From Caenorhabditis elegans (taxonomy: Eukaryota; Nematoda; Chromadorea; Rhabditida; Rhabditidae): a DNA stretch of 64,000 bases. This document shows positions 61,707 through 64,000 of the stretch, one piece after another. How positions within the stretch are numbered: the stretch's first letter is position 1; every line of letters begins with the position of its first letter. The translations under genes were made by a program, and so were the position numbers. The notes beneath the pieces are model-generated. The model saw only the letters and a list, made by a program, of their open reading frames with translations, was not told where the DNA came from and ran no database searches. Location of the stretch: contig NC_003283.11 in assembly GCF_000002985.6 (NCBI RefSeq), forward strand, positions 7,068,001 through 7,132,000, given 5' to 3'.

Positions 61707-63074
61707 TCATTTCAGTGTTATTGCATGCGACATTCCTCCATTTTTTGTAATATAATTCATTGATGCCACACTTGTTTTGGAACAATATTTCAATAAAGAT
61801 CTTTGAATTTCAGTGTTGAAATATAAAGTGATGGCTCCGTCCAATGCATGAATCGTTGGCCAAAAGAAAGTACCCATTATTAATTCAGCAACTGGATTTG
61901 TAATATACATTGGGATAATTACAAAACAGGAAGTGGTTACCAGCAAATATATTGCTTGACTGAACGACTAAAATTCCAATTGGCATATTTTTAACAATAA
62001 TAACTTTTAATGACAACCTGTTTCAAGAAATCAATTTCTTTGTTTGTAAATTTATGTTTTCCATGTTGACTTCGTACTTTTCTCACTTTCCAAACTGTGA
62101 TCGTATCAATTATTACATTAAAAATGCTAAATGAAATCAATTTTCCAATATCTCCATATTTAGAGTAAGTCATGCAAATTGGCAAATCTGTATATACAAG
62201 TCCTAACTCTTTGTTATAATACATTTGACATGGATCTATAAATTTAAAAAATTAAATTAAGTTAAGAAAAACCGGATTTGTTAGTCTTACAAATCTGGAA
62301 TAAAATTGTCAAAAACGCCAGAGAAAGGATAAATGAAAAAGCAATTATAACTTTTGTCCGTGTTGAACTAAAAATTTCAATTTGTAATTTTATATTAAAA
62401 ATTTTATAATGATACCTTAACAACGTTTTGTATGCAATTGGTAAAAACACCGCACAAAATCGGTTAATTGTTATTATGGCGTGGGCATGGATCGAAGCAT
62501 CGTAACAAATTAATAGAATAAATGCAACATGATGTACGTTCAGTTTCATAAATGAAGAATCACTGTAACCTATTTAAATTTGAACGTACATCATAAGACA
62601 GGACACGTTATTTTTTTGTTATTTTTGAGAGAATTTAAATGTACAGTAATACAGTGTGCGGCTCTTTTTCCCTTCTTAAATTTCCTACAGTAACCAAATT
62701 AGAAATGACGTCCACTTTTCAACAAATTATGAATTTCGAACTTGTTGAACACCTCAATCATATAAATATTAGGTAGTAAAAAGAAATCTAGGCTTTGTAC
62801 AACTTACAAAAATATCATTGGCACTACGTAGACGAGGTATACAACTGAGAAAACACCATTGAATATAGCTTGATTGCTGGTGAGAAGTGAAAATGAATGA
62901 TTCACGGTTTTATTCAATATGATTGCAGTTACCACCAGCCAATTTGTGACTATTCCGATCATGTTTACCTATGAGTATTACACATTTGCCGCAGCGGTCA
63001 TTGCCCATTCAATTTCATATCAAATAAAAACTCACAGGTATAATCGCAAGAATCAGCCATTGCTCAATATGCAT
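61707..63074 (-). CDS. Seven-transmembrane chemoreceptor, srx type, 300 aa
   Basis: Exons in transcript order: 63036-63074, 62808-62968, 62416-62562, 62291-62367, 62018-62235, 61707-61967. All borders are consensus (GTAAGT, GTGAGT, GTATCA, GTAAGA, GTTGTC donors) and phases fit. Landmarks: MHIEQWLILAIIP in the 13-codon first exon, MIGIVTNWLVV (TM1), IITINRFCAVFLPIAY, the PCQMYY loop after TM4, NKEIDFLKQ, and FFWPTIHALDGAITLYFNTEIQ at TM7. It is closely related to the partial gene at the window edge and less so to the cluster at 49-54 kb. No defect seen. Confidence 0.88.
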
Positions 63075-63594
63075 TTGTCGCGTATGGCTTCTCGATTTGT
63101 GGTTTGATTTTTTTTATGTAAATACTTGGGGTTTTTTTTTCAGATTTGGTTGACTAGGAAGTTGGTTCAGGAAGTAATTAATTAACAAGAGAACACGTGA
63201 CTACTTGGGAAATTCCAAAAAGGAGTTATGTTTTCTGGTTTAGTAAAACAAGGTTCTGAGACATTGGCGTGTCATATTTTAATTAGATTGTTGAAGTCAA
63301 AATGAAGTTTTGATTTAAAAAATGTACATTTTGTCATCGTCAAAATGTTATCAACTTCAGCTGAATTAAGATTGCATTTATTTAAATCGTTCAGGTCGGA
63401 ATTTGTTTTTAAAAAATTACGAATGGATAAAAACATTAATATGTACACACATGAATAGAATTTTCAAGTTAGTCTTGTTGCAGTTGAAATTTTTCCATTC
63501 ACCGATATATCGGTGAATGAAGATGCAACTTCTTTGACACACTGCTTCCTGATTTCCGAACTTCCGTGAAATTTTCAACTTTTGCAATAGAATT

Positions 63595-64000
63595 CTATGA
63601 CGCAGCACTTGTTTTCGAACGATGTTTTAATAAGGAACTTCGAATTTCAGTGTTAAAATATAAAGTGATGGCTCCATCCAATGCATGAATTGTTGGACAA
63701 CACAATATGCTCATTACAAATGCAAAAAAAGGACTTGTCACGTACATGGGGAGAATTATATTACAAGAAACAGTTAATAAAAGATATATTGCTTGACTGA
63801 ACGACTGAAATATGAATTGGCTAGTTACAAACAATAAAACATTTTTACTGCAACCTGTTTCAAGAAGTCGATTTCTTTTTCGGTGAATTTCTGCTTTCCA
63901 TGTCGACTTCGTATTCTTCTCACTTTCCAAATTGTGATCATGTCAACTATTACATTAAAAATACTCAATGAGATAGATTTTCCAATATCTGCATACTTTG
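63595..64000 (-). CDS. Seven-transmembrane chemoreceptor, srx type, 3' part only
   Basis: Last exon 63595-63804 (SFSQAIYLLLTVSCNII to TEIRSSLLKHRSKTSAAS) and the 3' part of the preceding exon 63855 to beyond 64000 (IRSRHGKQKF, TEKEIDFLKQ). The TM7 signature CPTIHALDGAITLYFNTEI is almost the same as in the gene at 61707-63074, so these are recent tandem duplicates. Its 5' exons lie outside the window. Confidence 0.85.

Overview
The window looks like Caenorhabditis nuclear DNA: AT-rich, short introns with GTAAGT-type donors and TTTTCAG acceptors, nematode-specific gene families, MITE foldbacks and a Helitron. Several genes point to C. elegans chromosome V. They are a tandem nematode polyprotein allergen gene (npa-1), a Tip60-type MYST acetyltransferase (mys-1), an alternatively started Ly-6 gene matching odr-2, and a LysM/GH18 chitinase next to it. 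I recall these as neighbours on the VC5/T01C4 clones; that placement is from memory, while the exon structures below were read from the sequence.

Layout. 1-6.9 kb is non-coding apart from a tRNA-Glu-like gene and degenerate repeats. 6.9-7.6 kb holds a small secreted-peptide gene. 8.0-13.5 kb is npa-1 (11 lipid-binding units separated by basic cleavage sites, with a MITE in its last intron), convergent with mys-1 at 13.8-16.7 kb. mys-1 is divergent from a plus-strand gene at 18.0-20.8 kb that appears to join NPA-like helical units to laminin-type EGF modules. Two minus-strand supplementary nuclear receptors fill 21.6-25.7 kb.

25.7-46.2 kb is mostly non-coding and forms the 5' region and large first introns of odr-2. 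Three separate candidate first exons (35.7, 39.1 and 41.5 kb), all ending in phase 1, can splice to the shared Ly-6 exons at 44.9-46.2 kb. A 17-base G run lies at 30.7 kb.

46.6-54.5 kb is a minus-strand cluster of srx-type seven-transmembrane chemoreceptors: two intact genes of 294 codons, one full-length gene with a broken splice donor, and remnants of a decayed tandem copy. One remnant is cut by a ~1 kb non-autonomous Helitron carrying a 40-bp satellite of perfect heat-shock-element pentamers. 55.7-60.9 kb is a 1,518-residue secreted chitinase-like protein (8 LysM-like modules, an unrecognised Cys-rich region, GH18, 2 hevein-like modules). A nearly identical ~265-bp inverted copy of its GH18/linker region lies downstream. 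61.7-64 kb holds one more intact srx gene and the 3' part of another running off the window.

The genes are not an operon. They are mostly independent units for lipid carriage, chromatin acetylation, neuronal Ly-6 signalling, chemoreception and chitin or microbe binding. The srx cluster and the chitinase bear the marks of fast-evolving chromosome-arm gene families.
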